A stretch of DNA of 6,726 nucleotides from Enterovirga sp. (GTDB taxonomy: Bacteria > Pseudomonadota > Alphaproteobacteria > Rhizobiales > Beijerinckiaceae), in NCBI GenBank assembly GCA_028290385.1, contig JAQGJZ010000444.1:1-6726 (forward strand). The letters run 5' to 3'. Each line of letters begins with the position of its first letter. Positions within the stretch are counted from its first letter, which is position 1. Positions 1 through 6,048 of this stretch are shown here, in pieces. The notes beneath the pieces are model-generated. The model did not search any database. It saw only the letters and a list, made by a program, of their open reading frames with translations, and had not been told where the DNA came from. A program made the translations under genes and the position numbers.

Positions 1-275
1 TTTCGGCTTGCTTCTTCGTTCTGCCCGCCCGGCCGCGCCGCTGGTGCCGGTGCGCTTGCGGACCTGAACGTCAGCTGTCGATTCCGCGCCGCCGTGGTTA
101 ATGTTCGGTGTCTTATGGGGTGAGGCACCCTGGCGCGGCTGTCGTAAGATATGTTCGCTCTCCAGGATTTCTAAAGCCTGTTCCGCCCGCCTTCTTGACG
201 CGGCGCAAGCGGGGCACCAACAACGGCGCAGCCGCCCCCGCTATGCACGTGGCAGGCCGACGGAACACAGAAATC
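1..275. other. Left-edge region, no confident gene
   Basis: I call no gene here. One minus-strand frame (a codon occupies 1-3) stays open across at least 1-170. It reads as a basic peptide, roughly VQVRKRTGTSGAAGR over 69-25, with mostly G/C third positions. This could be the start of a minus-strand gene running off the left edge, but I find no ATG, GTG or TTG start with a ribosome binding site for it. The plus strand has a TTGACG at 195-200 with no matching -10 about 17 bp downstream, so no promoter is called. The stretch should hold the promoter of the receiver gene that begins at 276. Confidence 0.3.
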
Positions 276-659
276 ATGTCATCACCCGCCCCTGCGGCAA
301 GCCGGACACTCGCCGGTGTTCGCGTTCTCGTCGTCGAGGACGAGGTCGCGATCTCCCTGCTGCTCGAAGACATGCTGCTCGAGATGGGCTGCGAGGTCGT
401 GGGCCCCGCAGGTCGCCTCTCCGCGGCCGCGGAGCTCGCCGCGAACGAGCAACTCGACATCGCCGTCCTCGACGTGAATCTGGCTGGCCAGCCCATCTAT
501 CCGGTCGCCGAAGCGCTTGCTGCGCGCGGAGTCCCCTTTGTGTTCTCGACGGGCTACGGCTCGGCCGGGATCGACGAGCCTTTTCGGGACCGCCCAGTAC
601 TGCAGAAGCCGTTCGCGCAGAATGAACTGGAGCGCATTCTCCGGTCGGCGCTGGCCTGA
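276..659 (+). CDS. Stand-alone response regulator receiver (CheY-like)
   Basis: This is a single-domain receiver of 127 residues with no DNA-binding or enzymatic output domain. Receivers take a phosphoryl group from a partner histidine kinase and pass it on, or change partners. The key residues are visible: acidic pair E21/D22 in LVVEDE, phospho-acceptor D66 in AVLDVNL, switch S91/T92 in FSTGYG, and K111 in LQKPF. The wording around D66 and the STGYG stretch resembles short receivers found beside HWE-family sensor kinases in rhizobia; no kinase is in this window. I chose the ATG at 276 because the receiver fold starts at about residue 14 from there. The in-frame ATG at 243 and the longer reading from 108 add non-domain sequence. 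The ribosome binding site is weak (GGAA at 262-265, ten bases upstream). The gene is convergent with the cyclase, five bases away. The fold is near certain; the pathway is unknown. Confidence 0.93.
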   Translation: MSSPAPAASRTLAGVRVLVVEDEVAISLLLEDMLLEMGCEVVGPAGRLSAAAELAANEQLDIAVLDVNLAGQPIYPVAEALAARGVPFVFSTGYGSAGIDEPFRDRPVLQKPFAQNELERILRSALA

Positions 660-672
660 CGGCGTCACGGCC
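653..672. terminator. Palindrome spanning both convergent stop codons
   Basis: A perfect TGACG-G-CGTCA palindrome occupies 657-667. Its left arm begins with the TGA of the receiver gene (657-659), and its right arm ends with the reverse-strand TGA of the cyclase (665-667). Flanking GGCC at 653-656 and 669-672 extends the stem by four pairs with one bulged C at 668. Transcripts from either side would fold into the same kind of GC-rich hairpin. There is no following T run on either strand, so a classic intrinsic terminator is not shown. A bidirectional transcript-end hairpin is my inference. Confidence 0.35.
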
Positions 673-2812
673 GTCGGAAGACCCGCACGGCGCTCTCGGT
701 CCCGTCCGCGTAGGCGAGTTTCACCTGCACCGTATCGGTGCCGTCGGGCAGCGTGATCGCGGCCCGTGTGTCAGGCGCGGTTCCTGCGCCGCCCGGCTCG
801 CAGCCCGGTAGCGGGAGAGCCTGGGACGGGGCTTCGTCGCCCACCCCGATCAGCGCCTGCTTGATCGCGCAGCGGTTCGCCACAAGCTGGGCAAACGACA
901 GAACGTCGGGCAGGTCGGCCCGGAAGGACACCCACGATTCGGGGTGCCGCTCCAAGATGTCGCGCGCCGCGCTGACGAGCGCTGAACCGGGGTCGAACGG
1001 CAGCGGGAACGGTCCCGCCTCGCGCCCGGACTGGTCACGATACGTTACATACAGCGTGGTGCGGCCGAGGGTCGGGGGCAGCGCGATCTCGGTCGTGCTG
1101 GTGGCCCGGCCGGCCGGTACCGGCGCGGAGGCCGTCTCCCCGGTCTCGCCGATGCGGGCCGTGACCTGGGTGGCCGGCTCCGGAAGCGTCAGCCGTGCGA
1201 CCCACGCGGCCTCCGTGCGGGTGAAGCTGGCCGATGGGCGCGCCGAAGCGCTGGCGAAATGCCCCTCGATCTCGCTCCGCCGCTTCCGGGCCGCCTCGAC
1301 CCAATCCTCCAGGAATGTCCGGTCGATGAAGTGCGGTGCCAGGCTGCCGCTTTCCGCACCGTCGATGAAGCGGTCCAGCGCCGAATAGGCGAGCCGGCGG
1401 TCGGTCAGCGTCGGGCCGCCCTGCCGCTTGTCCATCAGCGCTTCGGCGAGGAAATATGCTGCCGGGAGGTCGTCGGGGTTGTCGCTGGTCAGGCTTTCGA
1501 GCCTGGCGCGCCGCTCAGCGCCATCGGCCTGGATCGCCGCGACGAGCGCGACGGATCTGGTCGAGCTACCGCGCGCAAGGTCCTGAACAGCCTTGCGGGC
1601 CGCCTCCGCTCCCTGCTGGCTGCGCAGCAGGCCCGTGTAGCGGATCAGGAGATCAATTGCGCCTCCCGCCTGGGGAGCCGCAGTGGCGTAAGCCCGCAGC
1701 GCCGCTGCACGATCGCCCTTGGTCTCGAGAAACCGAGCGTTGTGATAGAGTTCGGCGACCGTCTTCGGGTCCTGGATCAATCCGTCGCGGGCGAGTGCCG
1801 CGAAGCTCGCCGCAGCCTCGGCCGGAGATACCGCCCTGATCGCCGGGGCTGTTTGCGGCCGTTCCTCGGCTTGCGGCAGCTTGTTGGCCACCGCGGGGCG
1901 CTCTGGGGTGGCCGGAGCCTCGGGCGCCTTCTCCGCAGCGCGTGGGGGGGCTTTGGGCTGAGCCGGCGGCGCGGCCTTGGGGGCCGGCTCGGGCGGGTTC
2001 GGCGGGGTCACGACCTCCACCGGCGTCGAACTCGCAAGATTGGACGGCGGGCGCGCCGGGGTTGTGCTTGCGGGCGTGTCCTTCCCGTCGAAGGCGCGCA
2101 TCACCATCGGCACGCCCGGAATGGCTGCAGCGCCGGCTGCGATCAGGAGCGCCAGGCCGACGAGCAGGCCAAGACGCCGCTCGTGGGGCGCGTCCGGGCC
2201 ATGCTCGCGCCGCGCGTCGATCACGATCCGCTCCCCGGGGGCGAGCGGCGCGGAAGGACGGGTCACCACGAAGGCATGGATGGGCTGGGGCAGGTTCTTC
2301 ACCTGGCGCGGGCCGATGTCGTCGAACCCGACCGGGATTTTGTTCGCCACGGCCTCGTGCACGGAGCGCGAGATGCAGATCCCGCCCGGCGGCGCGATGC
2401 TCTCGAGGCGCGCGGCGATGTTCACGCCGTCGCCGAGAAGATCGTCCCCCCGCTCGACGACGTCGCCGATCGTGATGCCGATGCGGAACGCGATGCGCCG
2501 GTCGGGCGCGGTGTCCGCGGCGGCCGCCGCGAGGCTGTCCTGGATATCGATCGCGACCCTGACCGCCTCGACGGCCGAGTCGAACTCGCACATCACCGAA
2601 TCGCCGGCCGTGTTGAAGATCCGTCCGCCGGCGCGATGAACGAGGCCGTCGAAGATATCGCGCGCGGCCGCAAGACCGTGCAACGTCCCTTCCTCGTCCT
2701 GGGCGACAAGGCGCGAATAGCCGGCGACGTCGGCCGCGAGGATCGCGGCGATTTTACGTTTCAAGGGCGCGCCGGTTGAGGGCGCATCACCGCGTGCCAT
2801 GGCGATTGACAT
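665..2812 (-). CDS. Membrane-anchored class III adenylate/guanylate cyclase
   Basis: This 715-residue protein should make a cyclic nucleotide from ATP or GTP. The class III cyclase domain covers about residues 18-183. Metal-binding Asp are D28 (ILAADVAGYS) and D71 (TAGDS), and D124, N131 and R135 sit in DLLGDGVNIAARLE. The position four residues before D71, usually the adenine-recognising Lys, is N67. One membrane segment follows (about 214-231), then a proline/alanine-rich linker (about 246-323), a TPR-like helical stretch (about 350-410, e.g. ALRAYATA) and a beta-rich end (about 530-715). The cyclase would lie in the cytoplasm and the C-terminal half in the periplasm. The ATG at 2812 has GGAAG at 2820-2824, seven bases upstream; an ATG four codons later is the alternative. 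It is divergent from the EcsC gene and convergent with the receiver. Cyclase family is secure; activity and product are not. Confidence 0.93.
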   Translation of the reverse strand: MSIAMARGDAPSTGAPLKRKIAAILAADVAGYSRLVAQDEEGTLHGLAAARDIFDGLVHRAGGRIFNTAGDSVMCEFDSAVEAVRVAIDIQDSLAAAAADTAPDRRIAFRIGITIGDVVERGDDLLGDGVNIAARLESIAPPGGICISRSVHEAVANKIPVGFDDIGPRQVKNLPQPIHAFVVTRPSAPLAPGERIVIDARREHGPDAPHERRLGLLVGLALLIAAGAAAIPGVPMVMRAFDGKDTPASTTPARPPSNLASSTPVEVVTPPNPPEPAPKAAPPAQPKAPPRAAEKAPEAPATPERPAVANKLPQAEERPQTAPAIRAVSPAEAAASFAALARDGLIQDPKTVAELYHNARFLETKGDRAAALRAYATAAPQAGGAIDLLIRYTGLLRSQQGAEAARKAVQDLARGSSTRSVALVAAIQADGAERRARLESLTSDNPDDLPAAYFLAEALMDKRQGGPTLTDRRLAYSALDRFIDGAESGSLAPHFIDRTFLEDWVEAARKRRSEIEGHFASASARPSASFTRTEAAWVARLTLPEPATQVTARIGETGETASAPVPAGRATSTTEIALPPTLGRTTLYVTYRDQSGREAGPFPLPFDPGSALVSAARDILERHPESWVSFRADLPDVLSFAQLVANRCAIKQALIGVGDEAPSQALPLPGCEPGGAGTAPDTRAAITLPDGTDTVQVKLAYADGTESAVRVFRRP

Positions 2813-2905
2813 GGACTTTCTTCCGCATGGGGAGACGGCAATATGAAGGCGAAAGCGTCAAGGATTTCGCAACGCAGCACGAGCGCTGGATCGCGGTGGG
2901 TCGAA

Positions 2906-2933
2906 TTCGCGTTCTCCCAGGGCCCGACGCGAA
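2906..2933. promoter_or_regulatory. Inverted repeat in the cyclase/EcsC gap
   Basis: TTCGCGT at 2906-2912 and ACGCGAA at 2927-2933 are perfect inverted copies separated by 14 bases. Their centres are 21 bp apart, close to two helical turns, a spacing that suits a dimeric DNA-binding protein on one face of the helix. The repeat lies in the 137-bp gap between two divergent genes, ending 16 bases before the EcsC GTG, so it could control either or both. It could also form a hairpin in the EcsC leader. The operator role is inferred from position and symmetry only. Confidence 0.3.
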
Positions 2934-2939
2934 CGGTCT

Positions 2940-2946
2940 GGAGAAG
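2940..2946 (+). promoter_or_regulatory. Ribosome binding site fixing the EcsC GTG start
   Basis: GGAGAAG lies three bases before the GTG at 2950 (GGAGA core at 2940-2944, five-base spacer). It is the best Shine-Dalgarno match near this gene. Upstream in-frame ATGs at 2776 and 2827 have no comparable site, and the first would overlap the 5' end of the divergent cyclase gene. Confidence 0.7.
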
Positions 2947-2949
2947 CCG

Positions 2950-3867
2950 GTGACAACCCACATCACGATCGCAGACACGCCGTCCCTGCCTGCGCAGGCC
3001 GGTTCGGACCCGAGCGAGAGCGACCTCGCTGCCATCCGCGACGCGGCCCGCACGCTCGAGCGGTCCACACTGGTCGGGAGGCTCTCCAGCCTCGCCGGCC
3101 GGCCGCTCGAGATGATCGGCCGCAACCTTCCCGAGCCGGCCCAGGCTGCCGTGAGCCGGGCGACGGACCTCGCCATGAATGCTGCCTTGCGGGCGGCCCT
3201 GACGACGATCCCGAAGCGGGAGGGGAGGGCCCGAATTCCGGGGCTCGACACCGCTGCCGCGGTAGCCTCGGGCGCACTCGGCGGTGCGCTCGGGCTCGTC
3301 ACGCTGCCCTTCGAACTGCCGGTTTCGACCGTGCTGATCCTGCGCACCATCGCGGATATCGCGCGCGAGAACGGCGAGGACCTGTCGGATCCCGAAACCC
3401 GCCTCAGCTGCCTGGAGGTTTTTGCCCTCGGGTCGCACACCGAAACCGACGATCTTCTGAGCGGCGGCTATTTCGCGGTGCGCGCCGCCCTGGCGAGGTC
3501 CGTTTCGCAGGCCGCGAAGGTTGCCGTCGCCCAGCGTTTAACCGACCGGTCCGCGCCGGCGCTGGTGCGCTTCATGGCGCAGATCGCCTCCCGGTTCGGC
3601 GTGGTTGTCTCGCAGAAGGTCGCGGCGGGCGCGATTCCGGTGCTTGGCGCGCTCGGCGGGGCGGCCGTGAACGCGGCTTTCCTGGAGCATTTTCGCGCGA
3701 TCGCCCGCGCGCATTTCACCATCCGGCGGCTCGAGCGCCTTTATGGCGAAGACGCGGTGCGGGCCGCGTACCAGAAGGCCGCCGGGGGACTGTCCGGGCG
3801 AGGGGACGCGAGGCAGGACGATGCCTCTCAGGCCCTCCTCACCAAGGGCGAGATCGTGCCCAGCTGA
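2950..3867 (+). CDS. EcsC-family protein
   Basis: This 305-residue protein (from the GTG at 2950) matches the EcsC family, named after the third gene of the Bacillus ecs ABC-transporter locus. The biochemical role of the family is unsettled. Visible family features are a glycine-rich stretch GALGGALG at 108-115, then LPFELPVSTVLILRTIADIA at 119-138, CLEVFALG at about 154-161, and a second glycine/alanine-rich helix at 227-243 leading into FLEHFRAIARAHFTIRRLE. The apolar, glycine-rich helices suggest membrane association without clear long spanning segments. The last 25 or so residues are polar and probably disordered. The GTG start is preferred for its strong ribosome binding site. Upstream in-frame ATGs would add a 58-residue Arg/Trp-rich leader overlapping the cyclase gene. 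No EcsA or EcsB transporter gene is nearby, so a transporter link is not supported here. Family assignment is confident; function is unknown. Confidence 0.88.
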   Translation: MTTHITIADTPSLPAQAGSDPSESDLAAIRDAARTLERSTLVGRLSSLAGRPLEMIGRNLPEPAQAAVSRATDLAMNAALRAALTTIPKREGRARIPGLDTAAAVASGALGGALGLVTLPFELPVSTVLILRTIADIARENGEDLSDPETRLSCLEVFALGSHTETDDLLSGGYFAVRAALARSVSQAAKVAVAQRLTDRSAPALVRFMAQIASRFGVVVSQKVAAGAIPVLGALGGAAVNAAFLEHFRAIARAHFTIRRLERLYGEDAVRAAYQKAAGGLSGRGDARQDDASQALLTKGEIVPS

Positions 3868-3888
3868 GGTCGGCTGCGTCCGCTCGGC

Positions 3889-4467
3889 CTATTTCAGCCC
3901 GATGGCCGCGGCCAACTCCTGGCCCATGCCCGTGACCTTGCTCCCGACCTGCGCCGCGTGCCGCACCACCTCGCCGCCATCCGGCAGAAGGGACGGGATG
4001 CGGTCCGTCCCGGGGACCTGCCAGCCGAGCACCGTAAGCCTGCCCGAGCTCCCCTCCGGCACGACCTTCGCCGGCATCGGCCGGCTCGGCGGCAGCACCG
4101 TCCGATGCGGGTCCCGCTCCGGCCGCTCGGCCCGGGCGAGCTTGATCGGCGCACCAGGTTGCGGCGCTCCGCTAAGCGCGCCCTGCTCGCGCCACGGCGC
4201 CGGCTCGGCTATGGGGAGCGCGAACATGGCAAGCGCGTCATAGGTCCGGGTCATCCGGGTCGGGACGTCCTCGACCTCCCAGGTCAGCCGGTCGAAGGTC
4301 TTGCTATGCGCCAAGTCCTGCATGGGCCGCGCCGAATCGTGCGACAGGTGCGAAAAGGCAACCGCCCCGATCCCGGCCGCGAGCACCGACGCCAGGACAT
4401 CCCGCGCGAATCTGGCCGAGCCGACCGAAAAGGCATCGCGGCGGGACTCCGGAATGAAGCGCAGCAT
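3889..4467 (-). CDS. Unknown protein with one N-terminal membrane segment
   Basis: I do not recognise this 192-residue protein. Residues 1-22 are Arg-rich (RFIPESRRD, RFARD) and are followed by an apolar segment at about 24-39 (VLASVLAAGIGAVAF), fitting a signal anchor with the rest outside the cytoplasm. The middle is rich in Pro, Arg and Ala (about 85-140) and probably unstructured. The end, about 166-192, looks like an amphipathic helix (VVRHAAQVGSKVTGMGQELAAAIGLK is Ala/Gly/Val-rich). The only Trp are in TWEVEDVP, PWREQ and LGWQVP. There is no cysteine, so no lipobox. The start is well supported: GGAG at 4474-4477 lies six bases before the ATG. The gene is convergent with the EcsC gene (21 bp apart) and divergent from the small gene at 4654. 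Its clean start and G/C-rich third positions argue that it is real. Confidence 0.7.
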   Translation of the reverse strand: MLRFIPESRRDAFSVGSARFARDVLASVLAAGIGAVAFSHLSHDSARPMQDLAHSKTFDRLTWEVEDVPTRMTRTYDALAMFALPIAEPAPWREQGALSGAPQPGAPIKLARAERPERDPHRTVLPPSRPMPAKVVPEGSSGRLTVLGWQVPGTDRIPSLLPDGGEVVRHAAQVGSKVTGMGQELAAAIGLK

Positions 4468-4545
4468 CCGATTCTCCGTTCTGAGCGGCCAAGCTCGCGC
4501 TGATTTCGGGCGATTTTTGGGGCGCCGCTCTGATGGTCAGGAGTT

Positions 4546-4566
4546 CGCAGGGGCGCGCCCCCTGCG
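4546..4566. repeat. GC-rich perfect inverted repeat between divergent genes
   Basis: CGCAGGGG at 4546-4553 and CCCCTGCG at 4559-4566 form a perfect eight-pair stem around a five-base loop (CGCGC). It sits near the middle of the 186-bp gap between the unknown membrane protein (start 4467) and the small gene (start 4654). It could be an operator for both promoters or a hairpin in either leader. There is no T run on either strand, so a terminator is less likely. I found no convincing -35/-10 pair in the rest of this gap. Confidence 0.35.
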
Positions 4567-4653
4567 GCCATCTGGGTCCGGCCCGGCCCTGAACTCCCCC
4601 GGCCACGTCGCGTTGAGGCTTAAGGATGGCGCGCCCGGCGGGAGACTCGCGCA

Positions 4654-5055
4654 ATGCACCAAGATGGCGACCGGGATTGGCGGAGTGGCGTTGGGGCCAA
4701 CGTGATCGATCTCGCTGACCGCGTTCGCACACGCGAGCAGAAGCTGGCGCGCCCAGAACCGGAGCGGGTGGCGTATAGCCTGTTCCTGCTCGTGTCTCGC
4801 GCCCCGCAGCTTCGGGACCACGCCCTGTTTTATCTGTTTCTCGAGGGCGCACCGACCATGGTCGCCGTCGCGTCCTTTGCGCGGGAGCACGCGGATCTGT
4901 TCGGGAGCGACGTCTCCATCATCGACCTGAAGGAGCCGTACGAAAACCCGATGGAGGTCGTCGAGAAGGCCCGCAATCTCAGGCTTTCCGTGGCCGGCGC
5001 TACCGTCCTCGCGCCGGACCTCGGGCTCGGCCCCCGCCTCGTCCGTAACGGCTGA
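4654..5055 (+). CDS. Small protein of unknown function
   Basis: I do not recognise this 133-residue protein. It has a charged N-terminal helix (DLADRVRTREQKLARPEPERV, about residues 19-39), an apolar middle (YSLFLLVSRAP, ALFYLFLEGAPTMVAVASFA), a segment SDVSIIDLKEPYENPMEVVEKA that looks like a beta strand followed by a helix, and a glycine-rich end (APDLGLGPRLV). The middle is too interrupted by charge for a sure membrane span, so a small soluble alpha/beta protein is likely. Codon third positions are strongly G/C from about 4702 on, which supports coding on this strand rather than in the overlapping antisense frames. The ATG at 4654 has GGAG at 4641-4644, nine bases upstream. A GTG at 4702 giving VIDLADRVRTREQ is a real alternative, because codon use before it is less typical. 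It is convergent with the amidase gene, six bases away. Confidence 0.65.
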   Translation: MHQDGDRDWRSGVGANVIDLADRVRTREQKLARPEPERVAYSLFLLVSRAPQLRDHALFYLFLEGAPTMVAVASFAREHADLFGSDVSIIDLKEPYENPMEVVEKARNLRLSVAGATVLAPDLGLGPRLVRNG

Positions 5056-5066
5056 GCGGGCTCAGC
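5051..5066. terminator. Perfect palindrome holding both convergent stop codons
   Basis: GCTGAGC at 5051-5057 and GCTCAGC at 5060-5066 are perfect inverted copies with two bases (GG) between them. The TGA of the small gene (5053-5055) lies in the left arm, and the reverse-strand TGA of the amidase (5062-5064) lies in the right arm. In RNA this would close as six pairs with a four-base loop on either transcript. No T run follows on either strand, so intrinsic termination is inferred from position and symmetry, not shown. Confidence 0.4.
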
Positions 5067-6006
5067 TCCGGCCGACGAGGCAGGATTTCGGCAGCATGCA
5101 GTGGATGCCGTTGTTGCCGTTGACGACCTGCGTCACCCGCAGATCCGCCGCGAGGCTGCACAGCATGTAGGCTTCCGCCCGGCTCAGGCCGGTCCTCGCG
5201 TGAACGAGGCCGACCATGAGATCGAGTGCGATCCGGGCGCAGTCGTCGAGATCAGGGTCGAACGCCATCGTCATCACATGCGTCGGCGTCTCGGCCATCG
5301 GCCAATCGAGCCGCATGTCGTGGCGAACGGTGAGCGTAAAGGTGCCGATCAGGCCCGTCTCGATCGCCGTCACGCAGACCTCGCCGTCGCCCTGCACGCC
5401 GTGCCCGTCGCCGACCGAGAAGTTGGCCCCGTCGACATGGATGGGGAGATACAGCGTCGTGCCGGCCACCAGCTCCTTGTTGTCCAGATTGCCGCCGTTG
5501 CGGCGCGGCGGGAGGGTCGACACCATTCCCCAGCCGGCCGGCGGCGCGACCGCCATGACGCCAAAGAAGGGCTTCAGGGGCAGCTCGAGCCCCCACGGCA
5601 GCCGCCCGGTCATGCGGGTGCGGTCGAGCGGGATGTGGATGAGGTGGCGCTCGCTCACCTCTTCCGGAAGGGCGCCTTTGAGCGGGGCCGCGAACGTGTA
5701 TCCCCAGTCGTAATGGAGCTCGACGGCCTCGATCCTGACTTCGAGCACGTGACCGGCCTTGGCGCCCCGCACCGCGACCGGCCCCGTGCACATGTGGCCC
5801 GGCAGCTTGTTGGGCACCCGCGCCTGCACGGCGCGCAGCGCTTCAGGGACCTGGAGCGGGGCGGGAGGCATGACGTCGGCCGCGCCCGACACCGTTGAGA
5901 TGGTGACCCGGTCGCCTGATGCGACCGTGAGCACCGGGGGAAGGGCCGCGTCGAAATAGCCCCAATGGACCGTATCGGCCCCCGCTTCGATGCGATGCTC
6001 CGCCAT
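5062..6006 (-). CDS. Acetamidase/formamidase-family amide hydrolase
   Basis: This 314-residue protein belongs to the FmdA/AmdA acetamidase/formamidase family, whose studied members hydrolyse small aliphatic amides to the acid and ammonia in the cytoplasm. Length is near the family's usual 300-330. Family landmarks are H71-x-C-T-G-P-V with GA..G..LEVRI at about 70-92, the DWGYTFAAP stretch at 100-108, PFFGVMAVAPP at 146-156, NGGNLDNKEL at 170-179, and the strongly conserved block LPIHVDGANFSVGDGHGVQG at 187-206 followed by DGE. No signal peptide or membrane segment is seen. The ATG at 6006 has AGGA at 6014-6017, seven bases upstream. No amide or urea transporter or nitrogen regulator is adjacent, so substrate (formamide, acetamide or another amide) cannot be read from context. 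It is divergent from the glycosyltransferase gene. Family assignment is very secure; substrate is open. Confidence 0.95.
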   Translation of the reverse strand: MAEHRIEAGADTVHWGYFDAALPPVLTVASGDRVTISTVSGAADVMPPAPLQVPEALRAVQARVPNKLPGHMCTGPVAVRGAKAGHVLEVRIEAVELHYDWGYTFAAPLKGALPEEVSERHLIHIPLDRTRMTGRLPWGLELPLKPFFGVMAVAPPAGWGMVSTLPPRRNGGNLDNKELVAGTTLYLPIHVDGANFSVGDGHGVQGDGEVCVTAIETGLIGTFTLTVRHDMRLDWPMAETPTHVMTMAFDPDLDDCARIALDLMVGLVHARTGLSRAEAYMLCSLAADLRVTQVVNGNNGIHCMLPKSCLVGRS

Positions 6007-6048
6007 GTCGTCGTCCTGCCGCTGTGCTCGGGCCTTCCTTGCATGGCT

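Noticed and set aside
2040..2080. Proline/alanine-rich stretch of the cyclase considered as a repeat array
   Set aside because: The linker is of low complexity (PP, AP, KAPP elements) but has no regular repeat unit. It reads as a flexible stalk rather than tandem repeats.
1653..2591. 312-codon minus-strand frame inside the cyclase gene
   Set aside because: It is a shifted frame of the cyclase on the same strand, an Arg/Gly/Pro-rich translation with no family features.
1259..2779. Long 506-codon open frame on the plus strand
   Set aside because: It lies wholly opposite the cyclase gene, whose domains and motifs are clear. The antisense reading is Arg/Gly-rich without any recognisable domain, a usual by-product of GC-rich coding DNA.
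2806..2811. Perfect TTGACA, a candidate -35 element pointing to the EcsC gene
   Set aside because: No -10-like hexamer lies 16-18 bases downstream, and the motif overlaps the first codon of the cyclase gene on the other strand.
2856..2861. TTGACG on the minus strand upstream of the cyclase
   Set aside because: The only TATATT-like stretch nearby is about 12 bases away, too close for a normal promoter. Not called without start-site mapping.
2776..2949. Longer N-terminus for the EcsC protein from the ATG at 2776
   Set aside because: It would overlap the 5' end of the cyclase gene, lacks a good ribosome binding site and encodes no EcsC sequence. The GTG at 2950 has GGAGAAG at the right distance.
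4304..4852. 182-codon minus-strand frame crossing the 4468-4653 gap
   Set aside because: It overlaps both the unknown membrane protein gene and the small gene in unfavourable frames, has no convincing ribosome binding site and gives an Arg/Gly/Pro-rich product.
5101..5898. 265-codon plus-strand frame opposite the amidase
   Set aside because: It is antisense to a gene with unmistakable acetamidase/formamidase motifs. The His/Arg-rich translation is typical of a shadow frame.
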